From the NCBI RefSeq assembly GCF_964355755.1, contig NC_092671.1:4291001-4355000 (forward strand): a DNA stretch of 64,000 nucleotides. Direction: 5' to 3'. The DNA is from Antedon mediterranea. Its lineage: Eukaryota > Echinodermata > Crinoidea > Comatulida > Antedonidae. Positions 1 to 13,882 of this stretch are shown here, one piece after another (position 1 is the stretch's first letter; the number at the start of each line of letters is the position of its first letter). The notes below the pieces were generated by a model. It saw only the letters and a program-made list of their open reading frames with translations. It ran no database searches and was not told where the DNA came from. Both the position numbers and the translations under genes were made by a program.

Positions 1-3000
1 TCCACATCTTCTTTGCTGGCGTGCTCTGATTCGTCGTCTTTTCTGGAGATGTCGACATCCTGAGTTCCTCTCTGGATGTCATGGAGATCCGTGATTACAC
101 CAGTTCTCTTTACAATGTCCGCGACTTTATTGAAAATATCGTTCGATGCAAGAATGTCGTGCCTGCTTGGCATAATAGGCATTGATACGGGGCTTTCACT
201 GCAAGAGCTAAAGTAAGAACTGTCATGATCGGTGTCAAGCCCGCCCTCAAATTTCCTGGTTAGATCGTCCTCACTTCCGTTGGGTTGGATAATGCTGGCT
301 GGTGCAAGGTCTGGAGTAACATTGTATTTGTGAAGCGTTTCTGCAATTTCTTCAATTAGACGCCCTTTATTGGGAATCGATGGCAAGTCCTCGTGACCGT
401 CTACAAGATGGTTGTCAATGTCAACAAAACACAGCGATGCCTAGCAACAAAGAAAGATATATACTTTTAAAAAAAATATTATTGTTCAGAATTGCCAATT
501 CACTATCCATCTGACAAAGTAAATCCTGTTTAAGAAACATTACAAGATTTCTATGAATAAACAAAGTTTGGTAATAGAGTTTTATGAAATTAATATTCGT
601 TGGGATGAATTTTGTAACCTTTAAAGAATTTTTTTTCTGTTTTCAATCAATTAAAGATAAGAAAATAAAGTTCAAATACAAACACTCAAGTTACATGGTA
701 TTGTTGTAATATTGAAACATATGTTCTTGTGAAGTTATTTATAGCTCTTATCAGCACTACTGTAGAAAAACTATTGCCTTTTAAAAATAAACTCATTATG
801 ATGTTGTATGGGACTTATGCAGTCTGGTACTATTATGCTACACTGAGGATTCGAACACCGAACCTTGGAACTGGAAGGAAAACATACCATCATACTAAAA
901 TGGAATTATCTATGTGACAATTAGTGACATTATTAAACTTTTTATTATGTAAATACTGTTAAATAAATCACCAAAAAAATGATTACATAAACAGATAATT
1001 TTGAGATAAACTTGTTTTTCAGTAGAATGCAAAATAAAAAAACTTCACAATAGCCATAATATCATCATGTGACGGAACAAAGAGAAAGGAAAGCTTAATG
1101 CTTATTTATTGTATGTCTGTCACTGAAAAGATTACCTGGTCAGTCTAAAAAGTATTTTTATCTGATAGTGGTATTAGTAAAAGGTCTGTTAAATATGTAC
1201 AGGATTAGTATAATCCTCCTTTGGTAATCCTTAATCTGTGCTTAAATTAAATGACATAATGCTGTGCATAACTTTAGATGAAGCTAAAAATAGATTATAA
1301 ATTTGCATCATTCTTTGTGTTTTCCGTTGGTCACTACAATAAGATAAAGCACTGTACCTCATTCGTCATTTCGATCTGTGAGTTATCTTCGCTGCCGTCA
1401 AGATGAAGACCCATTATGAACGGTACAGGAGCATCAAGAAAATGAAGCATGGAGGCTGGCAGGATGGGAACGTAGACATGTTGCCATGAGAACGGGAACA
1501 TTAAACAACATATGGATTCAGCGACTACCATTAACCTTTGATAATCTATAAGAAAATCATTTATCTTATCTTGTTTAATGTCAATTCTAAGATTAGATAT
1601 GCGACACAAACACATTTCTCAATGACATTTATTTTATATCTATTTGCAGGTCTATGCTTCAGTCCTAAGTGTATACACTAGTAAAGGGTTAGTGTTCATA
1701 CAATAACCTTCTCTTCAAAAAAATAAAATATAAACAAAAACTGTGGCCACTGCTTTCAGTAACTTTATGTACTGTACAAATTTATCTTTTTTTTGTAATA
1801 TATGTAAGAGGTATTTCCAAAAGGTAGGATAGAAGATAAGCCTAACATTCTTGCACCCAGTATGTTTATCTGAAGGTTAAAAACCAAGCTTAATTCTAAT
1901 ACTGTACTATTGTTAAAAAGTATTAAGTAATATTACAATTAACAACACAAGGCTATTCTTTCATTTTCTTGTACATAGTTTAATGGAAACATCCTATGTG
2001 AGTCCCACTGTAGGTAACATTAGAACTTTACCTTTAGACACCAATAGAATCTGATGTTCCAACAGCGCACATGTGTACAACTCCACAATGTTGTCAATAC
2101 TAAGCAGATGAAAGAGTTCTTTCAGAGGATACTCAAACAGAGGCAGTTCGTTATCAGCTGGACATTGGCAAAATACATTCTCTGTTATTCCGTTAAATTT
2201 CATACTGCGTCCCGGTGGCGGCAGCGGTACTTCGTACAGAAGGTTAAATAGACACTGTTCTAGACATACTTTGGGCGCTTCCTTATTTGCCATAACATCC
2301 TCCACTTGCAGGAGAAATTGAAAACATGATTTTATATACGGCATTTGCATAATCAGACAGATGCTCTTTGTAACATACAACCTATCTTTATGAATATTAA
2401 AACTACCAATTTTGTTCTGCCATTGTAGCGCGTCGCTACGTCTATGTATCTTAGGAGATATTCGACCAATAGCTGATGCAGATGGTCGACGGCTTGCCAT
2501 TTTTGGAAAAGTTGCATACGATTGGTTGGAACTACGTCGACTGATCTGTGGACTACCGCCGTATACGTTAATTTCATTTTCACGATTTTTTGTTTCGTTT
2601 TGATATTTTGTGTGAAGAGCCTGCATAGAGACGCAAATACCCTGGTCTTCTACAGGTTCGTAAAATGTTAACGCCGCACCGTATATACGTGTTCCATCCT
2701 CGCGTGTCACCACAAATGAATGAAGTTGGGGAGATTTCTTATCTCGTTGTGTACGGAATGATAATCCCTTTGGCATACACAACTATAAATAAAAACCAAT
2801 CAAAATGTTGTCATTTCTTAATACCAGAAAATTTAAAATAATTTCAGATGAAAATATTACAAGTAGATCAAAATGATATACTGCATTTATATCACCATTT
2901 CTTTAGTCTTGTGGATACCCATAATCAGGGCACAATCTTGTGAAATGAATGAGGGGGAAATATAATTATGACCAACCCATTCTATTCAGGGAAACTCCAA

Positions 3001-6000
3001 ATAGGGGGACATTTGTTTGGTCCCAAAAGTGTCCCTTTATCACCTGGTTTTTTTCTAATGTATTATTTTCTCATTACTTTTATACTTCTACACTTTCATT
3101 AATTTATCAATAAGCAAATCAACTCTAATTATTTCAAATGCAAAGATAGCCACTCTGTCCAGCTTGCTATTACAAAATGTCACATGTTTTCTCTTACCAT
3201 ATTGATACCAGCATCATCGAATGGGTTCCAGTCAACATTTTTGGGGTAGTGCTGTAAAACTTGACCTTTGTACCCCCGTAGTAAAGGTGTCACATGGTTG
3301 CTATCTCCTACAAAAATATAAAAAAAAAATCTTTAAATGGCCATTCAAGAACCTTCAAACCTCACTGACTGTAGGCTTGAATTTTTATAGTTTAAATTTA
3401 AATTCAAAATAACATATATACTTCCTTTTAAGATTTAAACAATTATGGAATAAATAAGAAATAATAGCATAGACAAGTAACAATATAATAATATCTTAAT
3501 AAAACATATTCCAAATTTAAATTAAAATTATTACAAAATAAGATCATTCAATCACTGCTCGGTAATTTGATTACACTTTTTTTCATTTCCTAAATCGAAC
3601 AGTTGAAATAACATAATTTGTTAAATATATTTGCGAGATTGGTAAACTAATTTTGAAATCCACATTACAATACACGTAATCTAGAGGGGGTTCGTAATGT
3701 GATGAGAACACCATGTTTAATATTGACATCAACATTCAGTATGTGTCATATCAACTTTCAATTACGGTATGAACGGCAATACCCCCACTAAAAATCAATA
3801 TCAGTTCCAGGTATTCTAGTTTTCACAATCCCAATTTAGACATCGATGAAATTTGTATTGATTTGAGATGAAAAAAATCTAATTCATAATAGCAATGAAA
3901 ACAACGAAGAGAAAGAGCATTGGCGCTGTCAGATTGATGGCAGCACTGTTGCGTAAGACGAGCTAAAGTGGAAAATAACAAGTAGTACGAAGAGATAGAG
4001 TAATGGAACGATGTAACGCAAGGTCACACAGCCTAGAATTGTGAAATAATTAGAATAAAAGGTTATTAGTATTAAAAGCATCAGAAAACAGGTTGTAATA
4101 GGATTGAATAGATGAAGACAATTATACATTGGATACTGTAGTAGTATTATCTATTATTCTTATTAATCTATTTGTTTAAATATTTTCTATTCATAAAGAA
4201 AAGGAAATGCATAGTGTTAAGTGTTTTGTACTTAAAATCACCAGCGTAAAGACTTCAAAGTATTAAAGTCTTTTTAGCTATTAATTTTTTGTTAATAATC
4301 ATACTCTATTGTAAACCCTAGCCAGACTTTTAGTCTGTCCACCTGCAAGACTCCTAAACTGCAAGACTGGACTTTAATTTCTGAACCAAATGATGGACTT
4401 TGAGCAGTATCTCAAGCAATCACATGCTATGATTGTTAGATATAATAAACAATAAATATTATTAGATATATGAAAAAATGAATAAAATCAGATTTCGAAA
4501 AGGGCATTTTGTAGTTTAACAATCTATTTTTATTATTTAGTTAAATCACCTCCGCAGAAAAAAAACCCAATGTTTTTACTTATAAAAATTCAACCAGAAA
4601 CGCATTGATTGGCAGATAATTTGGTTGCTTTAGGTTACATTTTTGTTCACTGTTTCATAGAATAGAATAGAATCGAACATCAAATTGGCATATTCAACAA
4701 AAAAATGTGAAAAAACTGTGTAAGTAATTCAAAATCCAAATTGATACAAAAAATAAAATAAAAAACAATAACAGGATTTTGTGGTACATTCATAAACCAT
4801 AAACAGTTACTTAATAATAAAAAAACAATTCACAAAAAATGTGTATAAAACCCCTTTCTATTTGTGAATAAAGGCTTTACAATAATCTTGTACTTTATTA
4901 AAAATGAAATTAAAAACATAAATGAATTATAATACACAAAAGGCTTGTGAATTTAAATATTACTGTTGAATTTATTGAAATCTGTACAAAAAAAATATAT
5001 AAACATAACATTTGTGGTTTGTTAATATCACAAACAAAATAACATAATGTATGATGAAAGAATGCGAGTGAAACGCCACATCAAAAATTAAAGAATTTAT
5101 AACACTATAGTATAATATTCAATAAATATTTTCATATCATTACGATTTCAATTTAGGTAATTCCCTTAGAATAGATGACAGATTTATTTCATATCACCTA
5201 ATTATGATGAAGACGAACAATAAATAATATCACTACTAATATTGTGCAATGGAAATATTGTTAAACTGTATGTCTATGGTACTGTAACTAACAGTTTAGA
5301 TGTAAAAATGTTTAAATGTAAAAAGTGTTTTTTTGTTTGTTGTTTATCATCAGCCTGTGTTATTCACAGCATTGTTTAAACTTAGCTTGTAGACCTAATT
5401 ATAAATCTAAATTCTAAACTGAATTACTGTACTTATGCCAATGAAAAACTGTGATCTTATGATAAGGTTTAAATTTGTTTATTAATGTGATTAACTTATT
5501 TCTCCATGCATGATGTAAAAAAAGGCTTGTTTTCATGGCCATATCAGCATTTGGTGTTTACATGCACTGTGAATTGCGTTAAAAGTCAGCTTGTACATGT
5601 TGTAGAAGATAAAAATTTGCAATGCATTTATTGTTTTAATAATATCTTACAATTACATTACAAAACAATATAAGTTATTACATTAGTAAAGTGTAAAATT
5701 GTATAAAAATATCTTGATGTGATGAAAAGAATGTTTTTAATGCTTTTTAACTTTATTGTACTAGTCATCATTCACAATCATGCAGTACATGCAGCAGCAG
5801 TATATTAAATTAATAGTGTATACCGTATACATTCAAACCTAATTATAAAATATCTGAATTTTAATTAAATTCTAAAATAATATCACTAATATTGCAGTGA
5901 AATAATGTTTTAAATTTTTAAGTACAGTATACTTGATGTGATTTGAAAAAATGGCCTTATCGGTAGTCATCATTTACATTACAAACTTGTATTAAAACCT

Positions 6001-9000
6001 AATTATAAAATCTGAATTCTAATGATCTGAATTATAAATAATATCAGTGACATTGCAATTGGGAATGTTGTTTAAATTTAATAATAAATATTATATTCTT
6101 GAATATTGTGATGGCTTGATTGTGTGTCCTCCGGAATTCACCGATTGACATATTGCTTTTTGTAACTTGTATAAAGACCCGGAGCAGCTCTGCAGAACAG
6201 CATACCTCATTATCATCCACAATTGAAGCAAATGCTCTCAACGAATCTCATAGGAAATAGAGTAAGGACAGCCTGTCGCCAATTGCGTGATGACTCATAC
6301 ATCCAAGAGAACTTAAATATTTAAGCATCTCTGTATCCGAAATGTCTTATAATTTATAAATGAATTTACATTTATGTATGTGTTTTGAATGTGCAGCCTA
6401 GAATTTATAACTTGCTGTTTATACTGTTTTAACATTTGACATGATTTCCCAGCGTTGATTTCTTTCAATATACGGAAATGAATGATGCTAAAAAATCAAC
6501 ATCAATAAAATGTAGATTTCAGTGCTGACTACTTGTATTTTTTTTTATAAAAATGAAAAAGTTTCCTCAAAATAGTAAATTGTTTAATAAACAAAGATCA
6601 ATTAGTGCGTAGCCTAATTTGTACTAAAAAATAGTTTTTTTCATTTGGTGATGTGTGTGGTTGTATATTATTATCCACAATTGTTAGTCAAAATAAGGTA
6701 TTAAAATATTCCCTTACAGGATAGGCTAAAAAAACCTCTAGGCCTAGTCATCTACATTATATACTGTAGTGGCAGTTTTAACCACATATTAACATGGCCG
6801 GTTACATTTCATATAGTTTATAGCATTGACAGTTTCACGGCATCTGCGCATGTCCATTTTCTCCATGATCAGAGCATCGGTCAGAGTACAGTGAACATAA
6901 ATGATGCAATAAATTATGCAATGGACGGTTACCTGGTACCTGGGAGTTGATGATCAGTGCAAATAAACAAGTGCCATTACAACACAGTACAAGTTAATTA
7001 GTAATGTACACTACACTACAAATATGGAATTGCTATTTGTGTAATGTCAGGGATAGGGTAAGGATTTAGCAAGAATGTAGGGTTTCTTTACTGTACAAAA
7101 AGATCTGGCAGCGGCATAGCTTGTCTTGTACTGTACCTGCTGTAATAATAATAATAATAATAACAACTTTATTTAAAAACGGATGCAACACTTGAATCAC
7201 CACTGGTCCATATTGGTGTTTTTCACAAGGTCGTTACTTACTACAAAACTATTTATACTATTACTGTACACAAGTTATAATTTACAGTACAAAAACAACA
7301 ACAACAAAAAAGATTTCATGAAAAATATAGAGTTTCAAGTATATTTTATCTTTGGTCATTTATAATTGTTTTAAATATATGTATATTAGGAGCTGTAATT
7401 GCATTTGAGTTTATAGCATTTAAACTATTCCATAGCTTTGCGCCAGAATACGAGAAACTTTTCTTTTTATACTCAGTGTTTGCCTTATGTAACCTTAGAA
7501 TATCTTTTGATCTACAGTAGTATTATATGTTTGTTTGCATTCATAGAATCTGTTTCTTAAGTAGGATGGTGTCAAGTTATTCATTATTTTATACATTGTG
7601 ACTGCTTCGTTGTAATATTGTTTTTCTTCTAAATTAGGCCAATTTAAATCATACCTAGATGTATGTGTAATTATTTTAGCCGCTCTATTTTGGAGTACTT
7701 GGAGTTTATATTTGAGGGTTTGGTTACAACGACCCCATACTACATTGCAGTAGTCAAAATGGTGGGCTATGATAGATTTGTACATTAATGATTGAATATT
7801 TTGAGGGAAAATATTGCTGCCTTTTTTTAGATAGTACAGACCTGATAAAAATATTTTTCACCTGATCTATTTGTTTATGCCATTAAAATACTGTAAAATA
7901 TTGTAGTACGGCTTATATAAAAAAAAACAGCCCCAAAAAAGCATGTAACAATACACTAGATTTAGCATATTTAACCAACCCATGAAACTTAAAGATTATA
8001 AAAATATTGGAACTTTGACAGGCTTTGAATGAACCAAAGGACATTTAAGCTCTGACTACACTATCAAACTTTATGTGACAAACAAACTGTAATGTTTTAA
8101 GCTCTGTCTACACTGTCAAACTAAAGTGTGATGTGCCCAAATGAATATCACTACCATATAATATGGTAGTGATATGCTCAAATATGGCAGTGTCATGACA
8201 TCATCATGCCCATACAGTATATGGGCACATATTTGGGCATATCACTACCATATTTGGACACATCACACTTTAGTTTGTCAGTGTAGACAGAGCTTAAAAC
8301 AACATCACAGTATCATTTAATTAGTAAAACATTGTATGTACTTTAATATTAGCATATGTTAAGTGGTTGATTTATGTGTTAATTTGCTTTATATACAAGT
8401 CACACCAAGTTTGGCAACAAAGAAAATGCAAAGAACATGAATCATCAACATTTCACATCTTACATATTAAATAGTTGAATTAAAAAAACCATCTTATCTT
8501 GTTTACATTAATTATTACAATCTTATCATATTAATTAGTTAAATCAGGGAAGAGTTAAATTAAGTTGTAATTTAACTCTTCCCTGGTTAAATTAATATAT
8601 AGAAAAAAATTACCATATAATTCTTCTTGCATACAGTAATAAGTTAAATACAAACAATTACTGTGCATACCGGACAACAAGATCAAAATGTTGAATTCTC
8701 ATTTTACTTCAAGTTCAAAATCAGTAGAAACTGTAATGTGAGATCCCACCTCCATTACTTCATTAAACCAAAATCAAACCTCGATCAGGTATTAGTTCTC
8801 ATTTAATCTTTTCAATAATGTCTATTGTGTGTTTTCATTTGATTTTATGAGTGGACAGTAATTTCAAAATTAGCACATAATAATTTACTACTAATATTAT
8901 TAAACTACTGTATACAATTTATTGAAATTTACTAATGCATTTATTCTCTATTTAATTTTGTACGTATACAAGTAAACAAATGATTGCAATGTTTTTTCCT

Positions 9001-10893
9001 CAGGCCCAGAATTGTTTATCTTTAGTTTAATGTGTATTGTATTGTACTGTATGTTATTGTATGATATTTATTTATGCTGGTTGAATCTATAATTTAAACA
9101 ATTCCTTTGTACAGTGCATTTTAGATGTTGAAAATACTTATACACTACAGTACCATCCATTAATATTATTGAACAATCATGTGGGAAGGCTTTACGATAC
9201 GATTAAAAATGTATTGCCGTTGCTTTTAGTACGGTACAGTACTTTTTCTGCATTCAGTTAATGGTCAATTAACTATTTATTTGATAATCAATTAAAAAAT
9301 ATAATTTAACCAAGCAGCTAAAAGTTTGTTCTCTGTAAAGAAATTAAAACAAAGTCAATGGCTGTCAATCAAATAACCATTATTTTGTGATTGTGATAAA
9401 AAAAAAATTAACTTTACTTGTTTTACAACCAAAACATAGCTTAAATCAACTGTAAAATTGGCTGATTTCTTGTTGAAAAATGTGTTACTTGAAATATTCA
9501 CAAGTGTAATGTGCCCAAATATGGTAGTGATATGCCCAAATATGTCATGTTCATATACTGTAATTTTGATTACACATCATATTTTTTTGTCACATAAAAT
9601 TTGATAGTGTAAACAGAGCTTTAGAGTGTTGTTTAAAATAGTGGAAGATAGAATCTCCATTGAAGGGACACCTTTAGTTTGTGTGCGATGTTTTTATTTT
9701 GAATCTATACTACAAAACCAGAAACAAATATCACAAAGTCATAAATAGAAATACTGTAGATTGAGGACAATTAATCCTTGCATACTGTAGAAGAATTATA
9801 CTGTAGGAGGGTTATATTTTATCATCAAAGCCATGGTAGAAAATAAATAAAAGGTAATATTGCATGAAGACAATTTATGTTGAGCAGCAAAGAAAAGAAG
9901 ATAAGATTGTCTGTCAGTGACCTTCATAACGATTTAGCCTTTGTTCCAAGCAGGAAGTAATCCTAGAAGAGGAAACACTCAATTGTCTTCTGTTCTGTAT
10001 TTTTTTGCAGGGCAGTGGTGGTAATCTCTGATAATTCTTTAAGTAAAATCATTGAAGACATTTTGAAATCGTAGTAAAATATTTAACAGACATGGAAGGA
10101 AGTAATTTCATTTCATGGATATTTTTTTACTATATAATTTAATGTATTTTGTGGTTGGCCTCCAAATAAACTTAGAATAATAAGAAAAGCATGAAGCATA
10201 GTATAATAATAGGTAGGCTAAAATACGTTTTTCCAGGACCAACCCATGGCCTAAATGACCCAGATGAACAAACGTAATAAAGAGAAAAAAAAAGAGTCAA
10301 CCACCTTAGAAGCTTAAATCTGTTTGTTGCGTATTTCTTTAAAATAAAATCATGCAGTTATAACTTTTTTTTACAAGTTACAGTGTGTCAAGCAAAATGT
10401 TGACCGTGCCGCGGTCCATATAGTAACATATACATAGGTTGCGGAATGTCGGGCTAGGCTACATGATGCACACTGTGACTGGTGGTAAGCTAAATGGTTA
10501 ATAACACTCAATAATTTTAACAGTAACATTTTATTTTAGGCTGGACTCATTACACTGACAATTGTATGTAGCCTATTATTTAATAAGCAATAAATTAAAA
10601 AAATGCTGCTCTTTTAAAAAAAATTAAAAACAAGTTTACAACTTAAAAACATTCTTTTTAAACAAATGCGGGTCGACTAATAATGTTATTATTGTTACTA
10701 GGGCTAGTTCTAGCTAGCTAGGCTATCCCTAAAGGCCTAGCTAGGCCTAGCCTCTAGTAGGATACATTCAGCCCGATACCATTCACAACTTACCCGCTAA
10801 ATGATCTGCCTGAAGCCCCGATGTGGGATCGAGACCACACACCACAAAATAATCTACGAAACGTCCAAATTGTGGTCCACTCGGCGAACCCAT
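1..10893 (-). CDS. DENND5: DENND5-type DENN domain protein (Rab guanine-nucleotide exchange factor), 5' half, five exons
   Basis: Exons on the minus strand, by GT/AG borders and matching phase: 10794-10893, 3198-3307, 2032-2782, 1358-1545 and 1-440 (continuing off the window). They total 1589 nt, about 529 residues. The start ATG (10893) has G at -3 and +4 and an in-frame TAA just upstream. Exon 1 encodes [12 protein letters not shown], the uDENN opening; exon 2 joins exon 3 to give [18 protein letters not shown]; exon 3 has [18 protein letters not shown]; exon 4 has [18 protein letters not shown] (cDENN core); exon 5 starts [14 protein letters not shown] and then becomes acidic and Ser-rich. 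These blocks match DENND5A/B (Rab6-interacting protein 1) from memory of the family. Known DENND5 proteins act as exchange factors for Rabs such as Rab39 and bind Rab6 at the Golgi. Their dDENN, RUN and PLAT parts would lie left of this window. Invertebrates usually have one DENND5, so A versus B is not assigned. Confidence 0.93.
3308..7140. other. DENND5 intron 1, distal part: no gene seen
   Basis: AT-rich intronic sequence with no conserved exon that I can recognise. Exons 1 and 2 join in phase without an intermediate exon. Around 4505-4640 there is a diverged copy of the interior of the TTAA-ended MITE found near the GPCRs (shared words GCATTTTGTAGTT and AACCAGAAACGCATTGATTG). The stretch 4840-6060 contains several loosely related AT-rich segments with the recurring phrase CCTAATTATAAA, probably old repeats. 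Confidence 0.5.
7141..7800 (-). pseudogene. 5'-truncated non-LTR retrotransposon 3' end (CR1/L2-like reverse transcriptase C-terminus) in DENND5 intron 1
   Basis: On the minus strand, 7785 to about 7495 encodes a C-terminal RT stretch with [20 protein letters not shown] and [15 protein letters not shown], typical of the end of CR1/L2/Jockey-type RTs. After a frameshift the C-terminal motif [10 protein letters not shown] continues at about 7450-7400. The element ends on the left in a (TAA)n tract at 7143-7163, i.e. a TTA-repeat 3' tail in element orientation. It is 5'-truncated and frameshifted, so not active. Clade assignment is by motif only. Confidence 0.8.
8095..8300. mobile_element. MITE-like inverted-repeat element, ~205 bp
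   Basis: The left end TTTAAGCTCTGTCTACACTG is mirrored at the right end by its reverse complement (…CAGTGTAGACAGAGCTTAAA). The arms extend about 40 bp each, including AAACTAAAGTGTGATGTG. The interior repeats TATGGTAGTGATATG in both orientations. There is no coding capacity. A partial left end (TTTAAGCTCTGACTACACTA) lies just upstream at 8044. The inverted repeats and lack of ORF indicate a non-autonomous DNA transposon; superfamily is undetermined. Confidence 0.75.
8545..8585. repeat. Short inverted repeat (CAGGGAAGAGTTAAAT arms)
   Basis: Arms of 16 bp, CAGGGAAGAGTTAAAT at 8545-8560 and its exact reverse complement at 8570-8585, separated by 9 bp. The same arm forms a 30-bp perfect palindrome at 31022-31051, so this is a dispersed element and not a chance hairpin. 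Confidence 0.7.
9488..9626. mobile_element. Truncated copy of the 8095-8300 MITE family
   Basis: Contains TAATGTGCCCAAATATGG and TAGTGATATGCCCAAATATG and ends in TTGATAGTGTAAACAGAGCT, the diverged right-hand terminal repeat of the element at 8095-8300. The left terminal repeat is missing, so this is an incomplete copy in DENND5 intron 1. Confidence 0.6.
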
Positions 10894-13690
10894 GACTGTT
10901 TAGTTTTAAAACAATTCTTTCAACATTATAACGGTAACATTGTGTTGATCCTCTTTATATTCTGTAACACGAATAGACAAACAATAGAGAACCTCTTTCG
11001 ACACACACAAAAGGCAAACCCAGCCAAACGCCAATAAATAATTTCAATACAATAAATTAACTCGAGCGGAAGAACCATTTAAAATAACTTAAAAGAAGAA
11101 AATTGTATCATTATTTATTCACATTTCCATACACTGCCAAAACTTAAAAACATGTTAAGATGCAAAGTATAGTTTTATATAAAATAGCCACAAATATAAT
11201 TTAATTAAATTAATTTCAAAATATATCTATAAAGTTTAAAATAAAACATGTTTCTGAATGAGCCTGGAAAAGTCCTTTCTCAGGGGACCTCCCACATACG
11301 TCAGAAATTACGTCATGGGGGATTCCCTTTCACAACCGATCGACCAAAACAAAGGGAAATTCGGAACGGTTGCACAGTAAAAACAATTAATGCCTGATTA
11401 CTTGTAATTTGTTTTTACACGTTTATTATCTGTGTCTAGTGATGTAAATCTGAAATGGATATTGAATGCTTATCAACAATATCATTATCGTCAAAAACAA
11501 CAATTGAAATAGCATTTTTCGTAATGTAAGATTGATGATAATAATTATAAATTTACTAAACTGGTTTATCTTACTAATAACTGCTGAATTTCAACAATGG
11601 TTATTGAAATACTGAGAGAGGGGAATATTTACACGAATTAGAATTATTAAATAATCATTGAATGTGCCAAAATAATGATGTCATTATTTAATATCTAAAC
11701 AAAGTTATAAAAAAAACTAAAGAAATGTATTAAGCCTATCACCTAAATTACAGGGGCGGCTTGCATATTCTACTGTTTTCTGAAAGTATTTTTCTTTACT
11801 ATTAGTGACGTAACGTAATTTAGATCCACTCATTGTTTTTTTTTAAATATTAAAGTAGATTTGTTTTTTTTTTTAACGGACGTAAATCGTAAGATATCAA
11901 AATGGAAAATCTGTGTGCACAAATTAAAATAAAGTTGTCAGAAATATAAACAACATGACTTGAATACATGTGTTTTCCTTTAAATATGCAAAACTGCTTG
12001 TTTATGGGAGGCGGTTTTTTAAGTACAGTGAGCTTGAGCAGAGATGGTAGGATTTGAGTAATCTGGCGTAGATGGCAGCAAACACAAAAGTTAATATGTG
12101 ATTGTGATGAATAATACTATTACTATTACTTCCATTTTTAAAAGGTTTCAAGTTAATAAAAATTGTATATGATAAGGTGATATCCAAATCGACGTCGAGC
12201 ATGGTAAACAAATACATAAAATAAAAAACATTTCATCAATTTGAAAAATTATTTTATCGTTTATAATTCTGTGAAAATTCACTTGTAGGCCTACTTGTTT
12301 TATCAAGTTTAGTTTTAATTTTCATTACTTAAAATACTTATTCTCAATTCAGAATATATTTTGCTTTATTGAGCACTTTTAGGTAAAATTGAACTATACA
12401 CAATACAATATATTGTAGGTAAATCAAAAACATAAATTAATATTTGAGTTACTTCCACAAAGACAATTAATATTAAAATGTATTCTTTATGAAAGTTTGT
12501 CGAACAATACTATTTTTAATTTAATTGTTTCATACACCTAAATTACAATATCAAATAAACTGAACGCATTCAAAATTCTTTCATTTATTCAAGTTCCATC
12601 TTACGAGTGGTAATACGAGCTTACACACAAATGCCATAAAAACAATACATAATAAAACAATAAAAATAATAGTTAATAATAACTGTCTTGTTTATGTATT
12701 TATTAAACTAAAATTGCCTGTATATTTTAAACAGTATTTAATTGTTATATTTTGTGCAATAATTGTCATTGTCACATTTTCTCTGTGTATATTATTACAC
12801 ATGACATTCTCTTTTAGCAAACACCAACTTTTTTTAAATAGCATTTTTCAAAAAGAGTAAAATTAGAATTTTGAAATCTGAATAAATGGAAAATCTAATC
12901 ATAAACTCCTTTTGGTTTTTTCCAAACATAAGTTACATCTACTCCAGTTTTCCATCTTTTAAACTATTTAAAAAAAAGTATTATACTGACACTATATAAT
13001 AATCATGATATATTTACGTTACAAGTTAGAAAGTAAATAATGTATAAATAAGAAATGTCTAAAAACACTGATTCTGATAACAAACGTATACAGTTATTGA
13101 AGGTGTTTGTACATTTCTTATAGTCAGTTCGGCTTAAAATAATTATACAAAAATTACAAAACTGATTATCAATATATGTGAAATTCATACATAATACATC
13201 ATTCAGGCAAGTTTCCAAATAAATATACGACTAGACAGACCGCTAGCACAAATGACGGGAGTGTTGTTTTTCCAAAAACACATTTAAATTTATTTATTAA
13301 ATAGGAATATGTAATGTGTTGTTAGATTTAATATTGTTGGCATTATCAATTTTATTACAGTATTAGTAAAATCACATCAGCCAATCGAATTGAGAAATTA
13401 ATCAATTATTATCAAATTAAAAAAAAATATGATTTCTATTGTCAATATTAAATTAAAAATATAACTATTTGCAACCAAATTTCGTCTCACAAAATGAAGT
13501 AGATGGAGAGTTGTTTTTGTTTGTGACCGCATTAGTTTATGTAGGTGACCTTGTAAACATACAGTAGCAAACATATGCATACTAGAGAACAGCATGAGAA
13601 GAGCGATCTCTAATGAGTGAGAGAACTAGAATTTTTTATACTTAATTGATATTACTCATTATCCTACTACTTAGTCCAATTAAGCTTTAA
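10894..13690. other. Intergenic region between DENND5 5' end and CDC37 3' end
   Basis: No coding region is supported. The DENND5 5' UTR and promoter should lie immediately right of 10893. The segment 11270-11370 is less AT-rich than its surroundings and contains two TACGTCA half-sites. The rest (11400-13690) is AT-rich, without recognisable exons or intact elements. Confidence 0.5.
11297..11316 (-). promoter_or_regulatory. Possible DENND5 promoter element: paired CRE/ATF-like sites
   Basis: TACGTCA occurs at 11297-11303 and again at 11309-11315, the latter within ATTACGTCAT, i.e. TGACGTA on the minus strand. The pair sits about 400 nt upstream of the DENND5 start codon in a locally GC-richer patch. 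A CREB/ATF role is inference from motif and position; no TATA box was identified. Confidence 0.3.
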
Positions 13691-13882
13691 GGGTCTTTCA
13701 CACCTGTTCGGCACGGTTCCGTTCTGGAGCCGGAAAATGAATGTGAATGTTTTCAATTTCACACAGCTATGCGCATATCGATTGGCGCATAGCCGCGTGG
13801 AGCACCGTGAAAACAAAACATTGACGTTCAATTTGATTTTCCGGCACAGGACTGGAACCGTGCTGGAACAGGTGTGAAAAAA
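13691..13882. mobile_element. MITE-like inverted-repeat element, ~190 bp
   Basis: The left arm TTTCACACCTGTTCGGCACG matches the right arm CGTGCTGGAACAGGTGTGAAA in reverse complement, with GGTTCC/GGAACC continuing the stem. An inner pair (GCTATGCGCAT…GCGCATAGC) also pairs around 13765-13795. There is no ORF. It is GC-richer than its flanks. Ends of the type GGGTCTTTCACACCTG resemble hAT-type MITEs, but that placement is a guess. Confidence 0.65.

Noticed and set aside
830-905. GGATTCGAACACC at 847-859 as a tRNA-type B-box on the minus strand
   Set aside because: No matching A-box at the expected distance; too weak to call a SINE.
12002-13595. Several 60-70 codon open frames between DENND5 and CDC37
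   Set aside because: No recognisable motif, no splice context and AT-driven amino acid composition.
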